Assembly: GCA_045539595.1 (NCBI GenBank)
Contig: JAZQFQ010000038.1
Location: forward strand, 15,146-79,145
Source: SIG701 sp045539595
GTDB taxonomy: Bacteria; Bacillota; Clostridia; Oscillospirales; CAG-272
Direction of reading: 5' to 3'
DNA length: 64,000 nucleotides
Each line of letters begins with the position of its first letter. Within the stretch, counting starts at the first letter, position 1. A program made the translations under genes and the position numbers. Positions 16,173 to 24,668 of the stretch are shown one piece after another. Under the pieces are notes generated by a model that worked only from the letters and a program-made list of their open reading frames with translations, was not told the DNA's origin and made no database searches.

Positions 16173-16769
16173 ATGACAGAAGCACAATACAAGCTTGCGA
16201 AAGATCAAGAGCGAGAAAAAGCAGTGAAAGCAGATAAAAGAAGAATCGAGCAAGCCTTATCTTCAAATAATGAAACTACATTAAAAACTACCCATATGGA
16301 TATTGACGGTAAATATGGTGCGTATATTCTCGATTGGGGTAAAAGTATGTATGCCTATGGTGAAGACTTGGGATTTAATTATGAATGGTTAAGTAAAGAT
16401 TCTCTCATTCATAATTTGACTCTTATGAAATCGAGAATGGAAGGATATTCTTTGGGTTTTGAACGACAAACCGACCGTACATATGCTCCAAATAATAATG
16501 TTAATGTTAACGTCAGCAATAATAATGAGATTAATATTTCTATTTCTTTCGAAGAAGTTAGAAAACAAATAGAAGATATGACATCTCTTACTGAAGCTCA
16601 AACCAAGGAAGTGTTGGATAAGGTTTCTGAAATAGAATCTGTTGTTAAAGGTGACGGTAGCAAGAAATCCAAGTGGGAGAAAATTAAGCCAATTCTCACC
16701 TGGTTGGCGGATAAAAGCTTTGATGTAGCAATGACGATTTTGCCGTTACTATTACAAGTGCAAGGATAA
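16173..16769 (+). CDS. Small protein with hydrophobic C-terminal tail
   Basis: A 198-residue protein 26 bases after the TIR-like gene, with its own GGAGGTG site. A charged N-terminal helix (about 1-30), an asparagine-rich middle (NNNVNVNVSNNNEIN), a helical part (FEEVRKQIEDM), then a C-terminal segment (KPILTWLADKSFDVAMTILP) hydrophobic enough to be a membrane-inserting helix. From memory, similar tails occur in AbiTii-type abortive infection proteins, but I could not search. Its closeness to the TIR-like gene suggests a partner, inhibitor or membrane effector. Function unknown. Confidence 0.65.
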   Translation: MTEAQYKLAKDQEREKAVKADKRRIEQALSSNNETTLKTTHMDIDGKYGAYILDWGKSMYAYGEDLGFNYEWLSKDSLIHNLTLMKSRMEGYSLGFERQTDRTYAPNNNVNVNVSNNNEINISISFEEVRKQIEDMTSLTEAQTKEVLDKVSEIESVVKGDGSKKSKWEKIKPILTWLADKSFDVAMTILPLLLQVQG

Positions 16770-16786
16770 AATTATAGAGGTTTGTT

Positions 16787-17347
16787 ATGGTTTTCGAAAG
16801 TTATCCGTGGAAACAGGATTTGCAAAAATACAAGAATCAAATATTAAAATATAACAAAGCTAAACGATTAAAAAAGAAGGAAGAAGCTACATACACAATA
16901 ATTGAAAAAGCAATTTTTTACTCGGCATTTATCATTCGAAAACTAATAGATTGCGGAGGAAAATTGAGCGATGAAGCTGAAAGTTATTCAATAAAAGCTT
17001 TTTCTGTAAATCCGATCAAGCACGTGGACAATTTACACAGATGGCCGGAAGAAGATAGTCACGAGTGGAGTAACGAACAGGCAATTACAGTCTCAGGTAA
17101 AAATGTGTGTAATTGGCTGATACATTCTTTTATGTTCTATTTTGTCTTTGACGATGATGGTGTTGTGGATAGTTTTAGTGTAACATCAGATTTCGATAAA
17201 AATAAAATCCTATATCGAATCCCGCTAAAGGCATGGATGGAATATATTGACTACATTGTGACGGATGATATAGTAAGTTTATCTTCTCACTACGACTCCC
17301 AAAAGGAAGAATATGTTTATACCCGGAAAGAGCGCGGGAAGCAATAA
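16787..17347 (+). CDS. Unknown protein inside the RM operon
   Basis: A 186-residue AT-rich protein 17 bases after the preceding gene. The basic helical N-terminus (QKYKNQILKYNKAKRLKKK) is followed by an alpha/beta part rich in aromatic and acidic residues (IHSFMFYFVFDDDGVVDSF). Possibly an enzyme-like fold, but no motif is recognised. Same strand and tight spacing place it in one transcript with the TIR-like gene. Confidence 0.65.
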   Translation: MVFESYPWKQDLQKYKNQILKYNKAKRLKKKEEATYTIIEKAIFYSAFIIRKLIDCGGKLSDEAESYSIKAFSVNPIKHVDNLHRWPEEDSHEWSNEQAITVSGKNVCNWLIHSFMFYFVFDDDGVVDSFSVTSDFDKNKILYRIPLKAWMEYIDYIVTDDIVSLSSHYDSQKEEYVYTRKERGKQ

Positions 17348-17374
17348 TTGATATATTAAAAGGAGGTTGTTTTA

Positions 17375-18508
17375 ATGGATATTAATCTAATTCGAGAGTT
17401 TTCAAATCCACAAGGAATACCATATTGTGATGAAAAAATGACCTTCTTTTACGACGAAACCGGCAACTGTGGGAAGTTCTCTTTAAACGAAGATGGAGTG
17501 AATGATCCTACAGCATTAAATAATGATTTTATTCTTGGCGGAGTTGCATTTATAGGTGATACCTGCCCCGCTGATCCGGATAAGTTAATATCTGATTTAC
17601 GGCTTCAATCCAATGAACTAAAATTTAAGAATTTATACAAATCAGGCGACTTTATTGCTTTTATGAAAAGCCGTCGAGCCAGTGTTTATATCGATTGGTT
17701 ATATAATAGCGGTTTGTATATCCATTATGCCACAATCAATAATTTGTATTATGCACTTGTCGATATGGTAGACTCCTTGTGGGAATCGCAACCACAGTTC
17801 GCATTTTCTTTTGAGTGGGTTATGCAGCTTAAATCGGCATTATATAACTTTTGCAAAGAACATCTGGCAGAAACTTTGAATTTGCTTTATAAATATCACT
17901 ATCCGAATATTGATAAAAACAATACCGAGGATTTCAGTCGAGATTTTTGCAATCTTATACAAACCTATAACGATGAAGCAATGGAACAAGGGTTTTTGGT
18001 AGAATGCTTCCGTCAAATGTTAAAATATGCAGGGCGACATGGCGAACTTGTTTTTCTGCACGATAACGAAAGTAATATTCTCGTCGAGGAATATTATACG
18101 CTTTATCAGGGCAGGTGCTATACTTACAAATATTCGTTTCATCATTTTGACAATGAGAAGGTTATACTTGCTAAAATGCAAAAAACACCGATGACGGATA
18201 ATGGGCAGCCATTTATAAACTATGATTTTATAGATTCAAAGCAAAATAAAATGATACAGGTTAGTGATGCATTTGTTGGCCTTATGGCAAAGATGTTTCA
18301 GTTTTTGGATGGCATATCTTTTGAAGCAATTGACCATTTAAAAACCGAGGAAAATACTGCGGCATTAATTAACCTTGCTAAAATAAACGCATTGATAGAT
18401 CGTACAGATAAGTATCATCAAATGATGATACAAAACGCAAATGATATATATTTGACGCAGCAAAGGATGCTAAAACTACAATCTTTAGAAAAGGCGGTGA
18501 AATTATGA
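17375..18508 (+). CDS. DUF3800-like protein
   Basis: A 377-residue protein with AGGAGG before its ATG. The N-terminal motif (FFYDETGN ... DFILGGVAF, about 24-58) and the C-terminal motif (IDSKQNKMIQVSDAFVGLMA, about 288-307) are those of DUF3800, which is thought to have an RNase H-like fold with acidic catalytic residues and is frequent in defence and mobile loci. The middle is a long helical insertion. It ends in ATGA overlapping an hsdR remnant. A nuclease role is inferred from the family. Confidence 0.7.
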   Translation: MDINLIREFSNPQGIPYCDEKMTFFYDETGNCGKFSLNEDGVNDPTALNNDFILGGVAFIGDTCPADPDKLISDLRLQSNELKFKNLYKSGDFIAFMKSRRASVYIDWLYNSGLYIHYATINNLYYALVDMVDSLWESQPQFAFSFEWVMQLKSALYNFCKEHLAETLNLLYKYHYPNIDKNNTEDFSRDFCNLIQTYNDEAMEQGFLVECFRQMLKYAGRHGELVFLHDNESNILVEEYYTLYQGRCYTYKYSFHHFDNEKVILAKMQKTPMTDNGQPFINYDFIDSKQNKMIQVSDAFVGLMAKMFQFLDGISFEAIDHLKTEENTAALINLAKINALIDRTDKYHQMMIQNANDIYLTQQRMLKLQSLEKAVKL

Positions 18509-18630
18509 GCTGGGAATATTCCGAAAATATCCTCGTTCAGAAAAACGCCGGCAAAGTCCTCTTGGACAAGCTGGGATGGGAGGTCGTGTTTGCCTACAAT
18601 ACTAGATTCTTGTCGGGAGTGATTGCTTGA
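18505..18630 (+). pseudogene. 5' remnant of a second hsdR allele
   Basis: The frame at 18505-18630 encodes 41 residues; the first 31 match the start of the intact HsdR at 20062 with two substitutions, while the DNA differs at about 11 of 93 bases, mostly silent sites. Homology ends abruptly after the codons for VVFAY, and an unrelated tail leads to TGA. The silent divergence means this is a different hsdR allele, not a fresh duplication. The start codon overlaps the stop of the DUF3800-like gene (ATGA), as a natural hsdR junction would. Confidence 0.85.
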
Positions 18631-18652
18631 TGATTAAATTGGAGGTGTGAGT

Positions 18653-20017
18653 ATGGACAAGCTTGACATTCTTAACCGTGATGCTTTCGTGGAACAACTG
18701 TTGAAACTGATGGAATACATATCCACAAACAAAGCATCTACATGTTTTGCAATCAATGGTGTATGGGGGTGCGGCAAAAGTTTTGTTTTGGATATATTCC
18801 AGGAAAAATTAGAGTTGATTCAGGCTGAAGAAACATCTACAGATAAATACTTTATCGTTCGATACAACAGCTGGAAATTTGACTATTATGAAGAACCTTT
18901 GGTTGCTATTGTTTCGACAATGATGGCAGCCATCGAGGAAAAGACAAAGTTATTTCCCGACAGTCAAGAAAAACGTGAAATACTTGGCATGTTAAAAGCA
19001 ACCGGTGTTGCTTTGCTTTCAATCGCCAATGATGCCTTGAAAGAAAGAACCGGATTGGACTTTCAAAAGGCATACGAAATAGTCAAATCCGGCGAAAAAG
19101 AAGGCGCTGTAGCTTACGCAAGTGCGCATGACTACGATGTGTATTTTGGCTTCAATAAAATGATTACTAAACTTGCAGAAATCCTTGCAGAAATCTCGAA
19201 AAAATACACAATCGTATTTATCGTTGATGAATTGGACAGATGTGTACCGGAGTATGGCGTCAAGGTATTGGAGCGTCTGCATCACTTGACAGACAATCAA
19301 ACGAATATCATAACGATAATAGCAATCGACAAACAGCAGTTGGTTGCAAGCGTGAGGCAATTATTCGGATTTGAAAATCCGGAAAAATATCTCGAGAAAT
19401 TTATCAACTTTGAAATCGAATTAGACAATGGTTCTATTTCGGAGCGGATATTAGAAAAACATGTTGACTACATAGCGTTGTTCGATAAAGAGGTTTTTCA
19501 GTTTGATGATTCTGTAGAAGAATGCATACAGGCAATCTTCAAGGATATTGATGTTCGAACACAGGAGCAGCTTGTAAAGAAAGTCACAATTGCGCATAAG
19601 TTACTTTTCGTAGATAAAAAAGACTACTCGTTCATGTGTATGGAACTATTGATTTCAGTTATGATTTGCGTACACAAATATCAAGGTCTTTTTGTCAACG
19701 CATCTTTCAGCGGATCGTCATTTGAAAGGGTTTTTGCAGTACATCGAGCAGGAATAACGCCTGTATTTTCTGAATTTTTTAAGGAAAAATTTGAATGTCT
19801 TAGTTTGAGAAAAACGCATTCATTTCCAAATGAGAAACCAACGTATTTGTTGTCATCACAAGCAAGTCTCTACGGGGCGATTTTGTATACGTGGTGTTGG
19901 ATGCACAGGGAGAGAGATGTTTCCTTTACACATACAAATGGTGACATTTATACATCCATTAGCAATAATTACAAAGAACTGATAAAATTTGCAGAAATGA
20001 TCAATTTGATGCAGTAA
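18653..20017 (+). CDS. KAP-family P-loop NTPase
   Basis: A 454-residue protein; ATG 18653 follows GGAGGTG. The Walker A is at about 37-45 (GVWGCGKSF) and Walker B at about 187-197 (VFIVDELDRC), both typical of KAP NTPases, with a family-like KVLERLHHL stretch after. KAP proteins are usually membrane-linked, but no clear transmembrane insert is visible, so this is a soluble-type member. KAP NTPases occur in several anti-phage loci. It sits between the hsdR remnant and intact hsdR, so it came with that hsdR allele. The exact role is unknown. Confidence 0.85.
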   Translation: MDKLDILNRDAFVEQLLKLMEYISTNKASTCFAINGVWGCGKSFVLDIFQEKLELIQAEETSTDKYFIVRYNSWKFDYYEEPLVAIVSTMMAAIEEKTKLFPDSQEKREILGMLKATGVALLSIANDALKERTGLDFQKAYEIVKSGEKEGAVAYASAHDYDVYFGFNKMITKLAEILAEISKKYTIVFIVDELDRCVPEYGVKVLERLHHLTDNQTNIITIIAIDKQQLVASVRQLFGFENPEKYLEKFINFEIELDNGSISERILEKHVDYIALFDKEVFQFDDSVEECIQAIFKDIDVRTQEQLVKKVTIAHKLLFVDKKDYSFMCMELLISVMICVHKYQGLFVNASFSGSSFERVFAVHRAGITPVFSEFFKEKFECLSLRKTHSFPNEKPTYLLSSQASLYGAILYTWCWMHRERDVSFTHTNGDIYTSISNNYKELIKFAEMINLMQ

Positions 20018-20061
20018 AAAAATCTCGTCATAACATTTAATACAAAAAACGGAGGCATATA

Positions 20062-23000
20062 ATGAGCTGGGAATATTCCGAAAATATACTTGTCCAGAAA
20101 AGCGCGGGAAAAGTCCTGCGGGACAAACTGGGCTGGGAGGTCGTGTTTGCCTACGATACGGAACAGTTGGGCGAAAACGGCACACTGGGCAGAAAATCAT
20201 ACAAGGAGATCGTTTTGACGCGATACCTGCGCTGCGCTCTCTTTGACAATAACGATTGGATGACGGACGAATACGCTGATTCTGCCGTCAAGACCCTTTG
20301 CGCCTATACGGCATCTACCACGCTCATGCAGATTAATGAAGAGAAATATTCCATGCTCCGTGACGGTATCCCCGTTCAAGTGAAAAAGCCCGACGGCACT
20401 TTTGAATCCCGCAATGCTGCCGTGTTCAATTTTGCAGAACCATTGAAAAATCATTTTCTTGCCGTACAGGAAATGAAGATACACGGCGAGCTTTACCGCC
20501 GCAGAACCGATATCGTCGGCTTTGTCAACGGTATTCCGCTTCTGTTTGTAGAGTTGAAAAAGCAGAACGTGGATGTAAAGAACGCCTATGATTGCAACTA
20601 TACCGATTATCTCTCCACCATCCCTCAACTCTTCCATTTCAATGCCTTTTTGATGCTTTCCAACGGTCTTGAAGCCAAGGTCGGCACAATGGGTTCGAAG
20701 TATGAGTTTTTCCACGAATGGAAGCGTCTCAAAGAGGACGAAGTGGGCGCGGTTGACCTTGAAACCATGCTTCTCGGAATCTGCAATAAGCAGAATTTTA
20801 TGGATCTGTTTGAGAACTTCATTCTTTTCGATCATTCGGGCGGAAGATGTGCAAAGATTTTCGCGCGTAACCATCAATACCTCGGCGTAAACGAAGCGGT
20901 GGAGTCCTACAAAGCAAGAAAGCTGAAAAACGGTAAACTCGGCGTATTTTGGCACACTCAGGGTAGCGGAAAGAGCTATTCGATGGTGTTCTTGGCGCAA
21001 AAGATTCGCCGTCAGTTTACGGGTAGCCCGACCTTTGTGATACTCACCGATCGTGACGAGCTGAACAAGCAGATCAGCGACACCTTTGAGGCCTGCGGTT
21101 GTCTGTCTGGCAAGGCTCGACAGTACATCCCATCAAGCGGAGCAAAGCTCTATGAAATGCTCCGCGGCAATCCGAGCTTTATCTTCACATTGATTCAGAA
21201 ATTCAATGATGAGAATGTAACGCCGATCACGCCCGACCACGATATTATCATTCTGTCTGATGAGGCACATCGTTCTCAAAACGGTATTTTTGCCGACAAT
21301 ATGTGTCGTGTGCTTCCGATCGCATCTCGTATTGGATTTACTGGTACACCGCTGTTTAAGTACGATAATATTACCGAGAGAACCTTTGGTACATACGTAT
21401 CAATCTACGATTTCAAGCGTGCAGTAGATGACGGTGCAACCGTTCCACTCTACTACGAAAACCGCAGCGATATGCTGCAGATCACCAATCCCGAGATCAA
21501 TGATGAGCTTCTTGATGCCATTGAGGCGGCAGACCTCGACGTCAACCAGCAGGCAAAGCTCGAGCTTGAATTGGCAAAGGATATTCACATCATCACATCC
21601 GAGCCTCGTCTTGATACCATTGCCAAGGATTTTGTGGAGCATTACTCTGATCTTTGGACAACGGGTAAGGCAATGTTCGTGTGCGTAAACAAGGTAACTT
21701 GTGTGCGTATGTATAATCTTGCTCAGAAATACTGGACAGAAAAGATTTCTGCTTTGGAAAAAGAACTGAAAGCTGTTACGCAGCAGGAAGCCCAAGAACT
21801 CGAACGCAAGATCGCTTGGATGAAGGAAACCGAAATGGCGGTGATCGTAAGCCAGGAACAAAATGAAATCCAGACATTCAATAACTGGGGTCTTGATATT
21901 CTTCCTCACCGCACCAAGATGGAAAAACGTGAGATGGATAAAGAGTTCAAGGACTCCGATAACCCATTCCGTATTGTCTTCGTTTGCGCCATGTGGCTGA
22001 CGGGGTTTGATGTGAAATCCCTTGCGACTATCTATTTGGACAAGCCCTTGAAGGCTCATACCTTAATGCAGACGATTGCTCGTGCTAACCGAGTTTGCGA
22101 CGGCAAGAGTAACGGCCTTGTGGTTGACTATATCGGCGTTGTTAAAGCACTTCGTCAAGCTCTCGCGGATTATACCGCCGAAAAGGGCGGCAAACCCGGC
22201 GACGATCCTGCACCCGACAAATCCGAGTTGATTGCAAAGATTATGAGCACGATTGAGAATATTGATGCTTATATGGCAGAGCATGACTTCTCACTCAAAT
22301 CCTTGGTTGAAGCCGATGATTTCGCAAAACTCGCTTTAGTTGCATCAGGTGCAAACGCTATGTGCGCTACCGACGAGATCAAAAAACGATTTGAGATACA
22401 GGCACGTGAACTGTTCCGTATGTTCAAATACATAGAAAAAGGCGAAGTGTCCGACGAAACTGTTCATTACAAGAATGCGATCAGTGCCGTATACGATCAG
22501 CTTCAAGAAAAGCGTGTTCACGCCGACAACTCCGCGTTGATGGCTCATATCAATCAGATTGTAAGTGAGTACGTTGCAGTTGTTTATACGGGTGCGGAAG
22601 GCCTTGTTGAGAGCAAGAAATTTGATATTAGCAACATTGATTTTGACCGTCTGCGCCGCGAGTTTGAAAGAGTGCAGAACAAGAATTTGCTTCTCAAGGA
22701 TTTACAAGCTCTTGTCGAGCAACGCCTCGCTCAAATGATGCGTAATAATCCCTTGCGTATTGACTATTATCAGCGTTATCAGGATATCGTTGACGAGTAC
22801 AACAAAGACAACAAGAAGGATGAAATTGCTATTGTCTTTGAGAATCTTATGAAGCTTGTAAATGACCTTGACGAAGAACAGAAGCGTTACGTTAAGGAAG
22901 GTTTTGATAGTGATGAGGAACTCTCTATTTTCGACCTCTTGATCAGTGGACAGTCGCTTTCAAAAGATGACATTAAAAAGGTTAAGAAGCTGGCGCAGGA

Positions 23001-23196
23001 AATGCTGACAAAGATAAAAGCCCGTATTCACGAGCTTGACCATTGGCGTGATAAGGAAGATACACAGTCTATCATTAGCGTGTTGATTCGCGATTTGCTG
23101 TGGCAAGACTTGCCTGAATCTTACGAGGACAAGGCAATAGAACTGTATCGTCAGCAGATTTATGAGTATGTTTATCAAACATATCCTGCAGCGTGA
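20062..23196 (+). CDS. hsdR: Type I restriction endonuclease/translocase subunit
   Basis: A 1044-residue HsdR, the DNA-pumping and cutting subunit. The N-terminal nuclease has E164-x-K166 (FVELKKQ); the helicase core has Walker A 301-305 (GSGKS), D400-E-A-H403, a TGTPLF motif and a C-terminal RecA-like lobe (WLTGFDVKSLATIYLDKPL, QTIARANR). The helical tail binds the methylase. All key motifs are intact, so restriction should be active with the upstream hsdM and hsdS, although about 5.7 kb of other genes lie between hsdS and hsdR. Confidence 0.96.
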   Translation: MSWEYSENILVQKSAGKVLRDKLGWEVVFAYDTEQLGENGTLGRKSYKEIVLTRYLRCALFDNNDWMTDEYADSAVKTLCAYTASTTLMQINEEKYSMLRDGIPVQVKKPDGTFESRNAAVFNFAEPLKNHFLAVQEMKIHGELYRRRTDIVGFVNGIPLLFVELKKQNVDVKNAYDCNYTDYLSTIPQLFHFNAFLMLSNGLEAKVGTMGSKYEFFHEWKRLKEDEVGAVDLETMLLGICNKQNFMDLFENFILFDHSGGRCAKIFARNHQYLGVNEAVESYKARKLKNGKLGVFWHTQGSGKSYSMVFLAQKIRRQFTGSPTFVILTDRDELNKQISDTFEACGCLSGKARQYIPSSGAKLYEMLRGNPSFIFTLIQKFNDENVTPITPDHDIIILSDEAHRSQNGIFADNMCRVLPIASRIGFTGTPLFKYDNITERTFGTYVSIYDFKRAVDDGATVPLYYENRSDMLQITNPEINDELLDAIEAADLDVNQQAKLELELAKDIHIITSEPRLDTIAKDFVEHYSDLWTTGKAMFVCVNKVTCVRMYNLAQKYWTEKISALEKELKAVTQQEAQELERKIAWMKETEMAVIVSQEQNEIQTFNNWGLDILPHRTKMEKREMDKEFKDSDNPFRIVFVCAMWLTGFDVKSLATIYLDKPLKAHTLMQTIARANRVCDGKSNGLVVDYIGVVKALRQALADYTAEKGGKPGDDPAPDKSELIAKIMSTIENIDAYMAEHDFSLKSLVEADDFAKLALVASGANAMCATDEIKKRFEIQARELFRMFKYIEKGEVSDETVHYKNAISAVYDQLQEKRVHADNSALMAHINQIVSEYVAVVYTGAEGLVESKKFDISNIDFDRLRREFERVQNKNLLLKDLQALVEQRLAQMMRNNPLRIDYYQRYQDIVDEYNKDNKKDEIAIVFENLMKLVNDLDEEQKRYVKEGFDSDEELSIFDLLISGQSLSKDDIKKVKKLAQEMLTKIKARIHELDHWRDKEDTQSIISVLIRDLLWQDLPESYEDKAIELYRQQIYEYVYQTYPAA

Positions 23197-23231
23197 AAAT
23201 CTGAATCTTAAAAAAGCTTGGAGGCACACCT

Positions 23232-24230
23232 ATGCCACTACAAATCATACGAAACGATATTACAAAAATGCAGGTGGATGCGATTGTCAACGCTGCCAAT
23301 GAATCTCTGCTCGGCGGTGGTGGCGTGGACGGTTGCATTCATCGTGCCGCCGGAGCTGAACTCCTTGCCGAATGTCGCACGCTTGGCGGCTGCAAGACGG
23401 GATGTGCCAAGATAACAAAAGGATACCGCCTGCCGGCAAAATATGTCATACATACCGTCGGCCCAATCTACAAGGACGGAAATCAAGGCGAGCAAGCATT
23501 ACTTGAAAGTTGCTATAAAACCTCATTACAGCTTGCAAAGGAGTATGGCTGTGAATCGGTGGCGTTTCCGCTGATTTCGTCGGGCGTGTACGGCTACCCA
23601 AAGGACAAGGCGCTGAAGGTTGCAGTCGATATGATCAGCAGCTTTCTCCTTGAAAACGAGATGACCGTGTACATCGTGATTTTTGACAAAGCCGCGTATC
23701 AGATCGGCGAAAAGCTGTTTTCCGACATTGCCGAATACATCGACGATCATTATGTGGACGAGCATACCGATGCGCGCCGTGAGCGTTTCCGTATGAACGC
23801 TCAAATGAAGCCATTTATGGCAATGGACGAGCCTTGCGAGTGCAAGGAAATGGCAGTCGGTAGTGGGCTTGACGATGCGCTTTCGCAGATGGATGAGAGC
23901 TTTTCCGAAATGCTTCTCCGCAAGATCGACGAGAGGGGAATGACCGATGCACAGTGCTATAAAAAAGCAAATATTGACCGGAAGCTGTTCTCGAAAATCC
24001 GCAGTGACGTGAACTACAAGCCTTCAAAGCCGACCGTTCTTGCCTTTGCCATTTCACTGGAACTTTCCCTTGCCGAAACAAAAGATATGCTGATGAAGGC
24101 AGGCTTTGCGCTGTCGCACAGCAATAAGTTTGACATCATCATTGAATATTTCATCAAAAACGGAAATTACAATATCTTTGAGATCAACGAGGCGTTGTTT
24201 GCCTTTGACCAAAGTCTGTTAGGAGCGTGA
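23232..24230 (+). CDS. Macro-domain protein with C-terminal helical/HTH region
   Basis: A 332-residue protein, 35 bases after hsdR. Residues 1-170 form a macro domain (VDAIVNAANESLLGGGGVDG, HTVGPIY, PLISSGVYGYP) that binds ADP-ribose and in this subclass removes it from proteins or metabolites. Residues about 225-330 resemble an XRE-like helical domain (YKKANIDRKLFSKIRSD). This architecture is frequent in Clostridia. Lying behind an NAD-type TIR effector locus, it may handle ADP-ribose products, but the link is speculative. The ArsC-like gene follows after four bases, so they share a transcript. Confidence 0.88.
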   Translation: MPLQIIRNDITKMQVDAIVNAANESLLGGGGVDGCIHRAAGAELLAECRTLGGCKTGCAKITKGYRLPAKYVIHTVGPIYKDGNQGEQALLESCYKTSLQLAKEYGCESVAFPLISSGVYGYPKDKALKVAVDMISSFLLENEMTVYIVIFDKAAYQIGEKLFSDIAEYIDDHYVDEHTDARRERFRMNAQMKPFMAMDEPCECKEMAVGSGLDDALSQMDESFSEMLLRKIDERGMTDAQCYKKANIDRKLFSKIRSDVNYKPSKPTVLAFAISLELSLAETKDMLMKAGFALSHSNKFDIIIEYFIKNGNYNIFEINEALFAFDQSLLGA

Positions 24231-24234
24231 TACA

Positions 24235-24591
24235 ATGTTGAAATTTATCTGTTACCCCAAGTGCACCACCTGCCAAAAGGCGAAAAAGTGGCTGGATGAC
24301 AACAAAATCGAATACGAATTACGGGATATAAAACTTGACAATCCTACCCTCGAAGAATTGACAGAATGGTATAAGAAAAGCGGATTGCCGCTGAAAAAAT
24401 TCTTCAACACAAGCGGTCTGCTCTATAAGTCGCTTGAACTGAAAGACAAGCTTCCAATCATGACCGAGGATGAAATGCTGAAGCTTCTTGCAACCGACGG
24501 CATGCTTGTAAAAAGACCGCTGCTTATCGGACAAGATTTTGTCCTCGTTGGATTCAAGGAAGCCGAGTGGAAAGAAAAACTGAATTCATAA
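24235..24591 (+). CDS. ArsC/Spx-family thioredoxin-fold protein
   Basis: A 118-residue protein of the arsenate reductase/Spx family with a C10-x-x-C13 redox motif (KCTTCQKA), the conserved KLLATDGMLVKRP segment near the end and a family-typical length. Members either reduce arsenate or act as redox-sensing regulators of RNA polymerase (Spx, MgsR). Nothing else for arsenic resistance is nearby, so an Spx/YffB-like role is more likely. Co-transcribed with the macro-domain gene. Confidence 0.85.
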   Translation: MLKFICYPKCTTCQKAKKWLDDNKIEYELRDIKLDNPTLEELTEWYKKSGLPLKKFFNTSGLLYKSLELKDKLPIMTEDEMLKLLATDGMLVKRPLLIGQDFVLVGFKEAEWKEKLNS

Positions 24592-24611
24592 TTGTCGCCT
24601 GTCATGCGACC

Positions 24612-24663
24612 AAACCTCTCTTATTTTGATGTAAAATATAGGCATCAAATGAAAGAGAGGTTT
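24612..24663 (+). promoter_or_regulatory. Long hairpin covering the vWA gene's ribosome binding site
   Basis: AAACCTCTCTT (24612-24622) pairs perfectly with AAGAGAGGTTT (24653-24663), and an inner TTTGATG/CATCAAA stem lies inside. The right arm contains GAGAGG, the ribosome binding site of the vWA gene, and runs into TTTTTATT. It can act as terminator for the upstream pair and as a translational lock on the vWA gene. Confidence 0.6.
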
Positions 24664-24668
24664 TTATT

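Noticed and set aside
15160..18508. CBASS or Thoeris assignment for the TIR-like locus
   Set aside because: No CD-NTase cyclase, Cap2/Cap3 or ThsA-like partner is present. Only the TIR-like domain is shared, so I did not name it as a known system.
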